DNA of 7,214 bases. Origin: Nitrospira sp. (GTDB lineage: Bacteria; Nitrospirota; Nitrospiria; Nitrospirales; Nitrospiraceae). Shown here one piece after another: positions 1-6,569 of this stretch (positions are counted from its first letter, which is position 1; every line of letters begins with the position of its first letter). Made by a program: the position numbers and the translations under genes. The stretch lies in NCBI GenBank assembly GCA_005116795.1, contig SWDL01000122.1:1-7214 (forward strand), written 5' to 3'. The notes under the pieces are model-generated. The model saw only the letters and a program-made list of their open reading frames with translations. It was not told the DNA's origin and did not search any database.

Positions 1-880
1 TCACATCCACCGGCCGCGGTCTGCGCCTCGCCGTGATCCGGATACTGTCCTTCTCTTCGACCACCTCAGCCCCGGTTTCTCTGAGCGTGGTCACCACACC
101 GTCCAGATGCTTCGGAACGCAGCGCCGCACGCAGACGTCTCCGCCCGTAATGGCGCCGGCCATGAGGAAGGTGCCGGCCTCGATGCGATCCGGAATGATT
201 TCGTGATCGGCTCCCTCCAGGCTGCGCACGCCCTGCACCGTGATGACATCGGTCCCGGCCCCGTCGATCCGGGCGCCCCGCTTGATCAGAAAAGCGGCCA
301 GGTTGCCGATCTCCGGCTCTTTGGCGGCGTTTTCGATGATGGTCACCCCGTCAGCCAGACAAGCGGCCATCATGAGATTTTCCGTCCCCGTGACCGTCGG
401 CACATCTAGATGGATCCGGGCGCCCGTGAGCCGCGACGCCGTCGCCTTGATATAGCCATGCTCGACCTTGACCTGTGCGCCGAGCTTCGCCAGCCCGGCG
501 AGATGCACATTGACCGGTCTGGTCCCGATCGCGCATCCCCCGGGAAGAGACACCATGGCTTGGCCGCATCGCGCCACCAACGGGCCCAAGACCAGGACCG
601 AGGCCCGCATGGTCTTGACCAGATCGTAGGGCGCTTCCGTCGCCGTGATCTGATCGGCACGCACGACGTACCGCTCGCCTTCGGCACGAACCGCCACACC
701 TAACATCCCCAGCAGCTTCCCCATCGTCACGACATCGACGACGCCGGGTATGTTGGAAAGGACGCATTCTCCTCCGCCGAGCAGGGTAGATGCAAGAATG
801 GGGAGCGCGGCATTTTTCGCGCCGCTGACGCGGACTTCCCCTTCAAGCCGACGGCCTCCGCTGATTCTGATCTGCTCCAT
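1..880 (-). CDS. murA: UDP-N-acetylglucosamine 1-carboxyvinyltransferase MurA (3' end off window)
   Basis: MurA transfers enolpyruvate from phosphoenolpyruvate to UDP-GlcNAc in the cytoplasm, the first committed step of peptidoglycan synthesis. The ATG at 880 starts MEQIRISGGRRLEGEV, and 293 codons are open to the window edge. The family is about 420 residues, so roughly the last 30% is missing. Visible landmarks are SGAKNAALPIL with Lys22-Asn23 (substrate-binding pair, same numbering as E. coli), MRASVLVLGPL near residue 91, and LPGGCAIGTRPVNVHL with catalytic Cys116. Having Cys rather than Asp at this site is the usual fosfomycin-sensitive form. DVPTVTGTENLMMAA and PDRIEAGTFLMAGA also match the family. 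The gene begins 19 nt after the prmC stop in the same direction, with only a weak AGG-rich ribosome site, so it is probably co-transcribed with prfA-prmC. Confidence 0.96.
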   Translation of the reverse strand, partial: MEQIRISGGRRLEGEVRVSGAKNAALPILASTLLGGGECVLSNIPGVVDVVTMGKLLGMLGVAVRAEGERYVVRADQITATEAPYDLVKTMRASVLVLGPLVARCGQAMVSLPGGCAIGTRPVNVHLAGLAKLGAQVKVEHGYIKATASRLTGARIHLDVPTVTGTENLMMAACLADGVTIIENAAKEPEIGNLAAFLIKRGARIDGAGTDVITVQGVRSLEGADHEIIPDRIEAGTFLMAGAITGGDVCVRRCVPKHLDGVVTTLRETGAEVVEEKDSIRITARRRPRPVDV

Positions 881-899
881 CGCCTGCCTGGGCTCGGCC

Positions 900-1844
900 T
901 CACCCCTTTCGTTGCGCGCTCACAACCCGATCCATTCCCCTGAAGTCCTGCCGAACCTGCGCATCGCCGTAGGCCCCCGAGGCCTGGAGATATTCCGCCA
1001 ACGGGACGCTCTGCTTCTGCCCAATTTCCAGGATCAGCCACCCCCCCGGTCGGAGCCAGCACGGGGCCAGATCGGCGATCCGACGGTGTGCCCGAAGCCC
1101 GTCCGGCCCTCCATCCAAGGCGAGCCGGGGCTCAAACTCCGCCACATCCGGTGGCAGCGTCGGCCACTCCCACGCGGCGATATAGGGCGGATTCGAGACG
1201 ATCACATCCACCGATCCGGCGACACCGGCCGACGCGAGCGGAGCCAGCAGGTCCCCCTGCAAGACCGTGACCCTCGCCTCCACCCGGTTCCGGCTGACGT
1301 TCCGCCTCGCGACGTCGACGGCTTGCTGAGACAAATCCGTGGCCCACAGCATCGCGTCGGGGAGCACACGGGCAATGGCCACCGCGATACACCCGGACCC
1401 CGTGCAGACATCGACGATCCTGGCGGACCGCTGACTTCCGCAAACACGCAGGGTCTCCTCCACCAGCAACTCCGTCTCAGGCCGAGGAATGAGCACGGCC
1501 GGCGTGACCTCACACGTCAACCCGCAAAAGTCTTGGGTCCCGAGCAGGTATTGAACCGGCTCATGCTGCGCTCGGCGAGCGAAGAGCCGTCGCGCCTGCT
1601 CGGCCGCATGCCCGCCGACACGCGCAGTCCCATCGGCATGAATGGCCAGCCGCGAGACTCCGAGCGCCTCTTCCAACAGCCAACTGACTTCCCGCTCCGC
1701 ATGCTCAATGCCGGCCGCGCGGAGCTGAGCCACCCCGTCTCGCCACAGCTGCGCGACGGGAACCGGCTCGGTCGGAATCAGGGCCCCCTGTGCATCCCGA
1801 CAGGCCGCCGACCGATCCTCCCTCATGGTGGCTCCGGCGCTCAT
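900..1844 (-). CDS. prmC: Release factor glutamine methyltransferase PrmC (HemK)
   Basis: PrmC is a SAM-dependent cytoplasmic methyltransferase that N5-methylates the glutamine of the GGQ motif in release factors RF1 and RF2. The protein is 314 aa against about 277 in E. coli; the excess is mostly an N-terminal extension of about 25-30 residues. Family signatures are PVQYLLG near 96, the PRPETE segment at 120-125, SAM motif I (DVCTGSGCIA, 145-154), and the substrate-glutamine motif SNPPY at 217-221. The ATG at 1844 overlaps the prfA TGA as ATGA, which suggests translational coupling and decides this start. A second in-frame ATG at 1826 (Met7) is possible. The substrate gene prfA lies immediately upstream and murA 19 nt downstream. 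Confidence 0.95.
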   Translation of the reverse strand: MSAGATMREDRSAACRDAQGALIPTEPVPVAQLWRDGVAQLRAAGIEHAEREVSWLLEEALGVSRLAIHADGTARVGGHAAEQARRLFARRAQHEPVQYLLGTQDFCGLTCEVTPAVLIPRPETELLVEETLRVCGSQRSARIVDVCTGSGCIAVAIARVLPDAMLWATDLSQQAVDVARRNVSRNRVEARVTVLQGDLLAPLASAGVAGSVDVIVSNPPYIAAWEWPTLPPDVAEFEPRLALDGGPDGLRAHRRIADLAPCWLRPGGWLILEIGQKQSVPLAEYLQASGAYGDAQVRQDFRGMDRVVSAQRKG

Positions 1845-2914
1845 TCCGCCTCCGAAACGGCCGCATGGGTGCTGGCCGTCCGCAACCCTTCAATAATCTC
1901 GTCAAGGTGTCCCTCAAGGACCTGGTCAAGCTTGTGCAGCGTCAACCCGATGCGATGGTCGGTCACCCGGTTCTGGGGAAAATTGTACGTCCGCACTTTC
2001 TCGCTTCGCTCTCCGGTCCCCACCTGAGCCCGCCGGGTTTGCGCAATCTCGGCGTCCTGCCGCTCCCGCTCCGCTTCCACGATGCGAGCCCGCAGCGTCC
2101 GCATGGCCTTCGTCCGGTTCTTGAGCTGCGAGCGCTCATCCTGACAGCTGACCACGACGCCCGTCGGAATGTGGGTGATGCGCACGGCCGAGTAGGTCGT
2201 GTTGACGCTCTGCCCCCCGGCGCCCGACGAGCAGAAGGTATCGATTCGGAGATCTTTGGGATCGATGGTCACATCGACCTCATCGACTTCGGGCATGACG
2301 GCGACGGTGACCGTCGAGGTGTGAATGCGCCCGCTCGCTTCGGTCGCCGGGACCCGCTGCACACGGTGCACGCCGCTCTCATGCTTGAACGTCCCGTAGC
2401 CGCCTTTTCCCTCCACAAACAGGACGACATTCTTCACACCGCCGATGCCCGTCTCGTCGGCTTCGATGGACTCCACGCGAAAGCGTTTGCGTTCCGCATA
2501 GCGGAGATACATGCGCATCAAGTCGCTGGCGAACAGCCCGGCCTCATCTCCGCCCGCGCCCGCCCGAATTTCCACGAAGGTATTCCTGTCGTCACGGGGA
2601 TCCTTCGGCACAAGCAGGACGAGAGCCTTCTGCTCCAGATCCCGTCGGCGCGCCTCCAACTCCCGCATCTCCTCCATCGCCAAGGCCCGCAAATCGGCAT
2701 CGACCGATCCGTCTTTCTGGAGATGATCGGCCTCGTGCAGTTGCCGGCGCAGCCCTTGGTAGACCTCGAACAGTTCGGCCGTGTCCTCGAGATCGGCCCG
2801 CTCTTTATTCAGCTTGCGGATCAGGTCCTGCTGCCCCAGCACAGAGGGATCCATGAGCTGATCATTCAGCTCCCGATAGCGACTCGCCGCGGCGCCCCAC
2901 TTGGCGACCAGCAT
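1841..2914 (-). CDS. prfA: Peptide chain release factor 1 (RF1)
   Basis: RF1 reads UAA and UAG in the ribosomal A site and triggers release of the nascent chain. From the chosen ATG at 2914 it is 357 aa (E. coli RF1 is 360). Landmarks are KDPRDDRNTFVEIRAGAGGDEA at about 104-125, the RF1 codon-recognition PxT motif as PAT at 189-191 (RF2 would have SPF), the catalytic GGQ at 233-235 with Gln235 at the E. coli position, and RTYNFPQNRVTDHR near 308-321. The reading frame stays open to 3139, but that extension crosses an intrinsic terminator and rpmE. The ATG at 2914 has a GAGG-type ribosome site (about 2925-2929) and gives the family's normal N-terminus. In-frame ATGs at 2950 and 2956 are less likely starts. 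The residues around GGQ are a less common variant: Cys at 228, Ser at 236 and Tyr at 241. Confidence 0.95.
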   Translation of the reverse strand: MLVAKWGAAASRYRELNDQLMDPSVLGQQDLIRKLNKERADLEDTAELFEVYQGLRRQLHEADHLQKDGSVDADLRALAMEEMRELEARRRDLEQKALVLLVPKDPRDDRNTFVEIRAGAGGDEAGLFASDLMRMYLRYAERKRFRVESIEADETGIGGVKNVVLFVEGKGGYGTFKHESGVHRVQRVPATEASGRIHTSTVTVAVMPEVDEVDVTIDPKDLRIDTFCSSGAGGQSVNTTYSAVRITHIPTGVVVSCQDERSQLKNRTKAMRTLRARIVEAERERQDAEIAQTRRAQVGTGERSEKVRTYNFPQNRVTDHRIGLTLHKLDQVLEGHLDEIIEGLRTASTHAAVSEAE

Positions 2915-2966
2915 CGAGTCTTTTCCCTCGGCGGTTTTCGTCTCAGCCATCCCCATCGACCCCGTC

Positions 2967-3008
2967 AAAAAATAAGGGACCCTGCCCCGGGCCGAAGCAG
3001 GGTCCCTT
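2967..3008 (-). terminator. Intrinsic terminator downstream of rpmE
   Basis: A perfect 12-bp inverted repeat (AAGGGACCCTGC at 2974-2985, complement at 2997-3008) has an 11-nt loop. On the minus strand it is followed by A and then six T residues (2972-2967). It starts 18 nt after the rpmE stop codon and ends before the prfA start. This is a textbook Rho-independent terminator closing the rho-rpmE unit. There is no matching T tract on the plus-strand side, so it acts on minus-strand transcripts. Confidence 0.9.
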
Positions 3009-3026
3009 GCCATGTCGACCTCGCCC

Positions 3027-3233
3027 TTACTTCGTTTTGCGGGCGTACTTTTTCCTGAACCGCTCGACACGCCCTTCCGTGTCCATAATCTTCTGCGTCC
3101 CAGTAAAGAAGGGATGACAATGGGAGCATATGTCGACATGGAGGTCGCCGACCGTGGACCTCGTCAGGAACTTCGCCCCGCACGCACACTTGACTGTCAC
3201 TTGGTCATACGCCGGATGAATACCCGTCTGCAT
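3027..3233 (-). CDS. rpmE: 50S ribosomal protein L31 (zinc-binding type)
   Basis: L31 is a small protein of the large ribosomal subunit that contributes to bridges with the 30S head. The product is 68 aa (E. coli L31 is 70). It shows the family pattern: MQTGIHPAYDQVTVKCACG, then RSTVGDLHVDICSHCHPFFTG, ending in a basic tail. Cys16, Cys18, Cys36 and Cys39 are all present, so this is the zinc-binding C+ paralogue rather than the cysteine-free form made under zinc limitation. The frame is open to an upstream ATG at 3272. I chose the ATG at 3233 because it matches the family N-terminus and has a strong GAGGAG site at 3240-3245, 6 nt upstream. It is 82 nt downstream of rho and is followed at once by a terminator. 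Confidence 0.96.
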   Translation of the reverse strand: MQTGIHPAYDQVTVKCACGAKFLTRSTVGDLHVDICSHCHPFFTGTQKIMDTEGRVERFRKKYARKTK

Positions 3234-3284
3234 GGTGCACTCCTCATCACTCGTCACATCCCGAATCGTCATCCCACTGTCGCC

Positions 3285-3301
3285 GAGTCGGTGGCCGACT
3301 C
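3285..3301 (-). repeat. Small hairpin in the rho-rpmE spacer
   Basis: A 7-bp perfect inverted repeat (GAGTCGG and its complement) with a 3-nt loop lies in the 82-nt gap between the rho stop and the rpmE start. There is no T tract after it on the minus strand, so it does not look like an intrinsic terminator. It may only be mRNA structure, such as a 3'-end stabiliser or a processing site. The function is not known from the sequence. Confidence 0.4.
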
Positions 3302-3315
3302 CCGCAGTCGGGACG

Positions 3316-4566
3316 CTACCGGTTCATCGACTGGAGAAAGTCCTGATTCGTCTTCGTACCCCCGATCTTGTCCATGAGGAACTCGATGGCATCCATGGTC
3401 CCCAAGGGACTCAACACTTTACGGAGAATCCACATCTTATTCAAGCGGTCCCGATCGACCAGCAGTTCCTCTTTGCGGGTTCCTGACTGGCTGATGTCAA
3501 TGGCCGGGAAGATGCGCTTATCAGCCAACCGACGATCCAGATGGACCTCCATATTCCCGGTGCCCTTAAACTCTTCAAAAATCACGTCATCCATGCGGCT
3601 CCCGGTATCGACCAACGCCGTGGCCATGATGGTCAAGCTCCCGCCGTTCTCGATGTTCCGGGCGGCGCCGAAGAACCGCTTGGGCTTCTGAAGGGCGTTG
3701 GAATCCAATCCGCCGGAGAGGATCTTCCCGCTCGGAGGGGCAATGGTGTTGTACGCCCGGGCCAGTCGGGTGACGCTGTCAAGGAGGATCACCACGTCTC
3801 GCTTGTGCTCGACCAGCCGCTTGGATTTTTCCAGAACCATTTCGGCCACTTGGGCGTGGCGCTGCGCCGGCTCGTCGAACGTGGAGCTGATGACCTCGGC
3901 CGCCTTGACGGTCCGCTGCCAATCCGTCACCTCTTCCGGACGCTCATCGATCAAGAGCACGATCAACATGACCTCGGGATGGTTCTTGATGATCGCTCGG
4001 GCGATGGCCTGGAGCAGCATGGTCTTCCCGGTTCTGGGCGCCGCAACGATGAGTCCGCGCTGGCCCTTCCCGATCGGGGTGATCAATTCCATCACACGCG
4101 TGCAGTATTCCTCGGGGTCGAACTCGAGATTGAGGCGCTCCTGGGGATACAGTGGCGTGAGGTTGTCGAACAGGATCTTGTCCCGTGATACTTCCGGATC
4201 TTCAAGATTGACCTTTTCGACCTTGAGAAGGGCGAAGTACCGCTCGCTCTCTTTGGGAGGGCGAATCTGCCCCGAGACAATGTCCCCCGTGCGAAGATTG
4301 AAGCGGCGGATCTGCGACGGCGAAATGTAGATGTCGTCGGGACCTGGAAGATAGTTAGAATCGGGAGCCCGCAGGAACCCGAAGCCGTCGGGGAGGGTTT
4401 CGAGCACGCCCTCCCCGAAGATGACCCCGTTCTTTTCAGTCTGGGCCTGAAGAATCGCAAAGATGAGTTCCTGCTTGCGCAGGTTCGACGCGCCCTCGAT
4501 CTTCAGATCGCGCGCGACCTCATTGAGATCCCCGATGCTCTTCTGCTTCAGCTCGGCGAGGTACAT
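3316..4566 (-). CDS. rho: Transcription termination factor Rho
   Basis: Rho is a hexameric RNA-dependent ATPase and helicase that terminates untranslated transcripts. From the ATG at 4566 it is 416 aa (E. coli 419) and nearly colinear with E. coli Rho. In order: N-terminal helical segment MYLAELKQKS; RNA-binding OSB fold with DGFGFLRAPDSNYL and GPDDIYISPSQIRRFNLRTGD (about 60-95); Walker A AAPRTGKT at 175-182; DERPEEVTDWQR near 207-218; Walker B VVILLD at 258-263; Q-loop SGGLDSNALQKPKRFFGAAR around 284-303; and the arginine-finger segment SGTRKEELL near 361-369. It lacks the long N-terminal insertion seen in actinobacterial Rho. An upstream in-frame GTG at 4590 also has a very strong ribosome site and would add 8 residues. 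I prefer 4566 because it matches the family N-terminus. Transcription starts at the promoter at 4900-4928, leaving a long leader. Confidence 0.97.
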   Translation of the reverse strand: MYLAELKQKSIGDLNEVARDLKIEGASNLRKQELIFAILQAQTEKNGVIFGEGVLETLPDGFGFLRAPDSNYLPGPDDIYISPSQIRRFNLRTGDIVSGQIRPPKESERYFALLKVEKVNLEDPEVSRDKILFDNLTPLYPQERLNLEFDPEEYCTRVMELITPIGKGQRGLIVAAPRTGKTMLLQAIARAIIKNHPEVMLIVLLIDERPEEVTDWQRTVKAAEVISSTFDEPAQRHAQVAEMVLEKSKRLVEHKRDVVILLDSVTRLARAYNTIAPPSGKILSGGLDSNALQKPKRFFGAARNIENGGSLTIMATALVDTGSRMDDVIFEEFKGTGNMEVHLDRRLADKRIFPAIDISQSGTRKEELLVDRDRLNKMWILRKVLSPLGTMDAIEFLMDKIGGTKTNQDFLQSMNR

Positions 4567-4604
4567 AGTCTTCTCCTTCAACATGACCACGACGCTTCTC
4601 CTCC
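4567..4604 (-). promoter_or_regulatory. Two tandem ribosome-binding sites at the rho start
   Basis: GGAGGAG (4604-4598) lies 7 nt before an in-frame GTG at 4590. AAGGAG (4578-4573) lies 6 nt before the ATG at 4566. Both are good Shine-Dalgarno matches at good spacing, so the start cannot be settled by the ribosome site alone. Homology of the N-terminus favours the ATG. Both starts may be used, giving 416- and 424-residue forms. Confidence 0.55.
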
Positions 4605-4759
4605 GTCAAGACACCCATGGCCCGTCGCCACGACGCGCTCTTGATCGTCACACACTGCGGGATATCAGTCGATTTCAGTAATGGCACTGGACAACGGCAG
4701 GCGGGTTGATGATGTCGATGTTCGGCTATGGCGGTCCTTGTTTTACGGACCCAACCCAT

Positions 4760-4791
4760 GAACGGCTCAGCTTCTGAACGGTTCAGCTTCC
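4760..4791. repeat. 16-bp imperfect tandem repeat containing a palindrome
   Basis: Two adjacent 16-bp units, GAACGGCTCAGCTTCT and GAACGGTTCAGCTTCC, differ at 2 positions. The junction makes a perfect 13-bp palindrome, CTGAACGGTTCAG (4774-4786, 6-bp arms, one central base). It lies inside the rho leader, downstream of the predicted transcription start. Such a site could bind a dimeric protein, or be a chance slippage duplication. No known operator is recognised. Confidence 0.5.
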
Positions 4792-4865
4792 TGGCTTCAG
4801 AGTCACCGGCTTGGAGAGGTTCGCCTAGGAAAGCAACTCGGGAGTGGAGAGCGCGTCTTATCCTT

Positions 4866-4881
4866 ACGCTCTTGTGAGCGT
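4866..4881 (-). repeat. Hairpin near the 5' end of the rho transcript
   Basis: ACGCTC and its complement GAGCGT form a 6-bp stem with a 4-nt loop, starting about 12 nt after the predicted transcription start. A 5'-proximal stem like this often protects mRNA from decay. That role is inferred; the inverted repeat is directly visible. Confidence 0.5.
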
Positions 4882-4899
4882 CTGAGAATAAACATGCAT

Positions 4900-4928
4900 A
4901 TCATAGGAAAGCGCCTTCCCCTTGTCAA
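4900..4928 (-). promoter_or_regulatory. Sigma-70-type promoter of rho
   Basis: On the minus strand there is a perfect -35 box TTGACA (4928-4923), a 17-nt spacer and a -10 box TATGAT (4905-4900, 5 of 6 consensus). The predicted start is about 4893. It is the only strong promoter seen upstream of rho. The IS tip lies only 14 bp upstream of the -35 box, so the core is intact but any native UP element or activator site beyond that has been displaced. Confidence 0.85.
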
Positions 4929-4942
4929 GCCCCAAGTGAGTT

Positions 4943-4966
4943 CCCAATTCCAGAGATAGAGATTCC
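4943..4966. repeat. Left terminal inverted repeat of the IS
   Basis: This end reads CCCAATTC followed by CAGAGATAGAGATTCC. The same 16-bp core recurs in direct orientation at 6605-6620 (end of the second IS remnant) and inverted, with changes, at 6570-6583 (right end of this IS). Confidence 0.8.
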
Positions 4967-5031
4967 ACGCAGCTTGGTTTGGAGCGCGGACGGTCCGAAT
5001 GTGCCCCCTCCGCCGCGTGGATCTCGTGATC

Positions 5032-5056
5032 GGGGTCGCGAGCCCTCGCGGGCCCC
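5032..5056 (-). repeat. GC-rich hairpin in the IS 3' non-coding region
   Basis: CGCGA and TCGCG arms around a GCCC loop extend through GGGG/CCCC with one wobble and one bulged base. The structure lies about 100 nt downstream of the transposase stop, in the 188-nt non-coding stretch between the stop and the left terminal repeat. It has no T tract. It may limit read-through from the transposase gene towards rho; that role is inferred. Confidence 0.4.
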
Positions 5057-5154
5057 GCTCCGGTCATCCCTTCTCGGTCACGACGCGGCGAGTGGAGACA
5101 GACCGCTTCCGGTCTTCCGCCCACCCCCCGCTGTATGCCGTGACGCGACAGGCG

Positions 5155-6474
5155 TCAGGGTGCGCCGCCCAGTGTCCAGCACCGCTGGCGGATACCGTGC
5201 CAGACGACCAGCGTCTCCGCATCCAGTCCCAGGCGTAAGACCACGCGCCCCGCATGGCGAAGAATCCGTCCGGCGCCCTGGACCAGCCGCCAGCGGATCG
5301 TCGCGATCGTGTGCGGCGCCCACGCGGCGGGACAGGCGAGGCGCTTGAAGCCGATGAACAGGTGGTACGCCAGCACGCCGATCCGGAAGAACACGGCATT
5401 GGCCCCGGCCTCGCCACAGGGCAGCGGTTCCAGCCCCAGCCCGTGCTTGAGTTCCTTGTGGAAATTCTCGGCTTGGCCCCGTTGATGGTGCCAGACGAGC
5501 CCCTCGTGCGCCGTCTTCTCCTCCACCGGCCCATGGCGCGCCACGACGTGAGACACAGACGGCGTCGTGCCCTCGTCGAACAGCTCGCGTTGGCGCCGGG
5601 CCTCCCGCTTGATGATCAGGCGAAACGCCGCCTTCGCCGCGGTCATGGTGTGCCCCGCCTCCGCCACCTGATCCCCACCGCCCGGCTCCGGTTCCTGCCA
5701 GGCCGCTGGCGTGAGGCCGGCGATCACGGCCTTGACCGCGACATCCTGATCCGCCGTGATGGCCCAGTGCGCCTGATCCGCCTCCAACGCATTGACCAGC
5801 TCCGCCTGATACGAGGCACGGTCGGCTCGATCGCGGGCACTCCGTTTGCCCTGGGGCAGCCGAGCCTTGCAGGCCCGGTAGAAGGCCAGTGGTCCGGCCC
5901 CAGGCGAGACATTCCCCGCCCGAAACTCATCGACCAGACAGACCGGGGTCTCGAAGAGAAACCCCAGCATCGGCATAGACCCGCGCACCTGTTGATCGCG
6001 CCACTGGGCCTCTCGCTTCTCGGCCTCGATCAGGGTCGCATCCGCGTCCAGCGTATAGGTCGCGTCTCCATCACGCCGCAGGAGCCGTGCGTTCAGGACA
6101 TCGCGCACCTGCCCCAGGCCCACGAGCCCCGCTGGCCCCGTCCGCGCCTCCCCCATGCGCTGCAGCCAATCGCCCAGCGTATCGGGATCAGGAATCGCCT
6201 CCCGGTCCAGCCGCCGCATGAGCCCGACTTCGCGCGTCAACGCCCGCAGGTCCTCCAGACAGCGGCCCCCCGCTTGGAGCATCAGGATCAGCCGATCGAC
6301 AAAGACGGAGGGGGCATCGCCGCGATTGCTGCCCGGGCCAGGCAGGTACCGATCCACCAACCCGCAGAGCCCCAGGCCGTGATTGAACTCCGCCAGCAGC
6401 GCCAACCCGCCATGCGCGGTGACGGGCTCTTCGGTCCGTTCCAGTTTGAATCCGAACACCGTTTGTCGTCCCAT
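5155..6474 (-). CDS. IS1380-family DDE transposase
   Basis: This cut-and-paste type transposase acts on the terminal repeats of its own element. From the ATG at 6474 it is 439 aa, the usual size for the family. Family features are TLDADATLIEAEK (141-153, first catalytic Asp at 143 or 145), MPMLGFLFET near 168, FRAGNVSPGAG near 184, the RAD segment with second Asp218 (DRADRASYQAEL), WAITADQDVAVK near 237, and HHQRGQAENFHKELKHG with the catalytic Glu336. The frame is intact with no stop or frameshift, so the enzyme may be active. The frame extends to a GTG at 6516, but that codon lies at the promoter's -10/start region and has no spaced ribosome site. The ATG at 6474 has AAGGTGA upstream and is preferred. 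Transcription is towards rho. Confidence 0.94.
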   Translation of the reverse strand: MGRQTVFGFKLERTEEPVTAHGGLALLAEFNHGLGLCGLVDRYLPGPGSNRGDAPSVFVDRLILMLQAGGRCLEDLRALTREVGLMRRLDREAIPDPDTLGDWLQRMGEARTGPAGLVGLGQVRDVLNARLLRRDGDATYTLDADATLIEAEKREAQWRDQQVRGSMPMLGFLFETPVCLVDEFRAGNVSPGAGPLAFYRACKARLPQGKRSARDRADRASYQAELVNALEADQAHWAITADQDVAVKAVIAGLTPAAWQEPEPGGGDQVAEAGHTMTAAKAAFRLIIKREARRQRELFDEGTTPSVSHVVARHGPVEEKTAHEGLVWHHQRGQAENFHKELKHGLGLEPLPCGEAGANAVFFRIGVLAYHLFIGFKRLACPAAWAPHTIATIRWRLVQGAGRILRHAGRVVLRLGLDAETLVVWHGIRQRCWTLGGAP

Positions 6475-6518
6475 GCGTCTCACCTTGTCGGTGAAAAGTT
6501 GCGTGTCGCGATGCACCC

Positions 6519-6547
6519 TTTATATCCGCGCCCAGCGCGGCCGACAA
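6519..6547 (-). promoter_or_regulatory. Transposase promoter
   Basis: The minus strand shows -35 TTGTCG (6547-6542, 4 of 6 consensus), a 17-nt spacer and -10 TATAAA (6524-6519, 5 of 6). The predicted start near 6512 leaves a leader of about 38 nt before the ATG at 6474. This argues against the upstream GTG start at 6516. Confidence 0.7.
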
Positions 6548-6569
6548 GGTCTTTTTATGCCTCCCGCAT

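Larger units (their letters stand above)
4605..4893 (-). promoter_or_regulatory. Long rho mRNA leader, candidate autoregulatory region
   Basis: The predicted transcription start (about 4893) lies roughly 327 nt upstream of the rho ATG. Near the 5' end is a 6-bp hairpin with a 4-nt loop (4866-4881). Further on are a 16-bp tandem repeat (4760-4791) and a stretch at 4659-4730 that reads about twice as many C as G on the minus strand (25 C, 12 G by my hand count). E. coli rho is known to be autoregulated by Rho-dependent attenuation in its leader, so a C-rich, G-poor stretch here is a plausible Rho loading site. This is inference. No convincing leader peptide was found: a 79-codon frame from 4759 to 4520 has no clear ribosome site and overlaps rho. 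Confidence 0.45.

Noticed and set aside
750..2027. Long plus-strand open frame of 425 codons over murA-prmC-prfA
   Set aside because: It lies opposite clearly recognisable minus-strand genes, is rich in Pro/Arg low-complexity sequence, and matches no family. It is a high-GC antisense shadow.
2935..2970. prfA promoter with -35 TTGACG inside the terminator T tract
   Set aside because: The hexamer at 16-18 nt spacing matches the -10 consensus at only about two positions.
1790..3058. Plus-strand open frame of 422 codons opposite prfA
   Set aside because: Antisense to a certain RF1 gene and crosses its terminator; no domain signature.
2915..3139. N-terminal extension of RF1 starting at 3139
   Set aside because: It would overlap rpmE and read through an intrinsic terminator stem, and it adds 75 residues that RF1 does not have.
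4520..4759. 79-codon minus-strand frame in the rho leader as a leader peptide gene
   Set aside because: There is no clear ribosome site before its ATG, it overlaps the start of rho in another frame, and its composition is not distinctive. Conservation would be needed to revive it.
6475..6516. GTG start at 6516 for the transposase
   Set aside because: It lies just upstream of the predicted transcription start, next to the -10 box, with no spaced ribosome site. The ATG at 6474 has AAGGTGA upstream.
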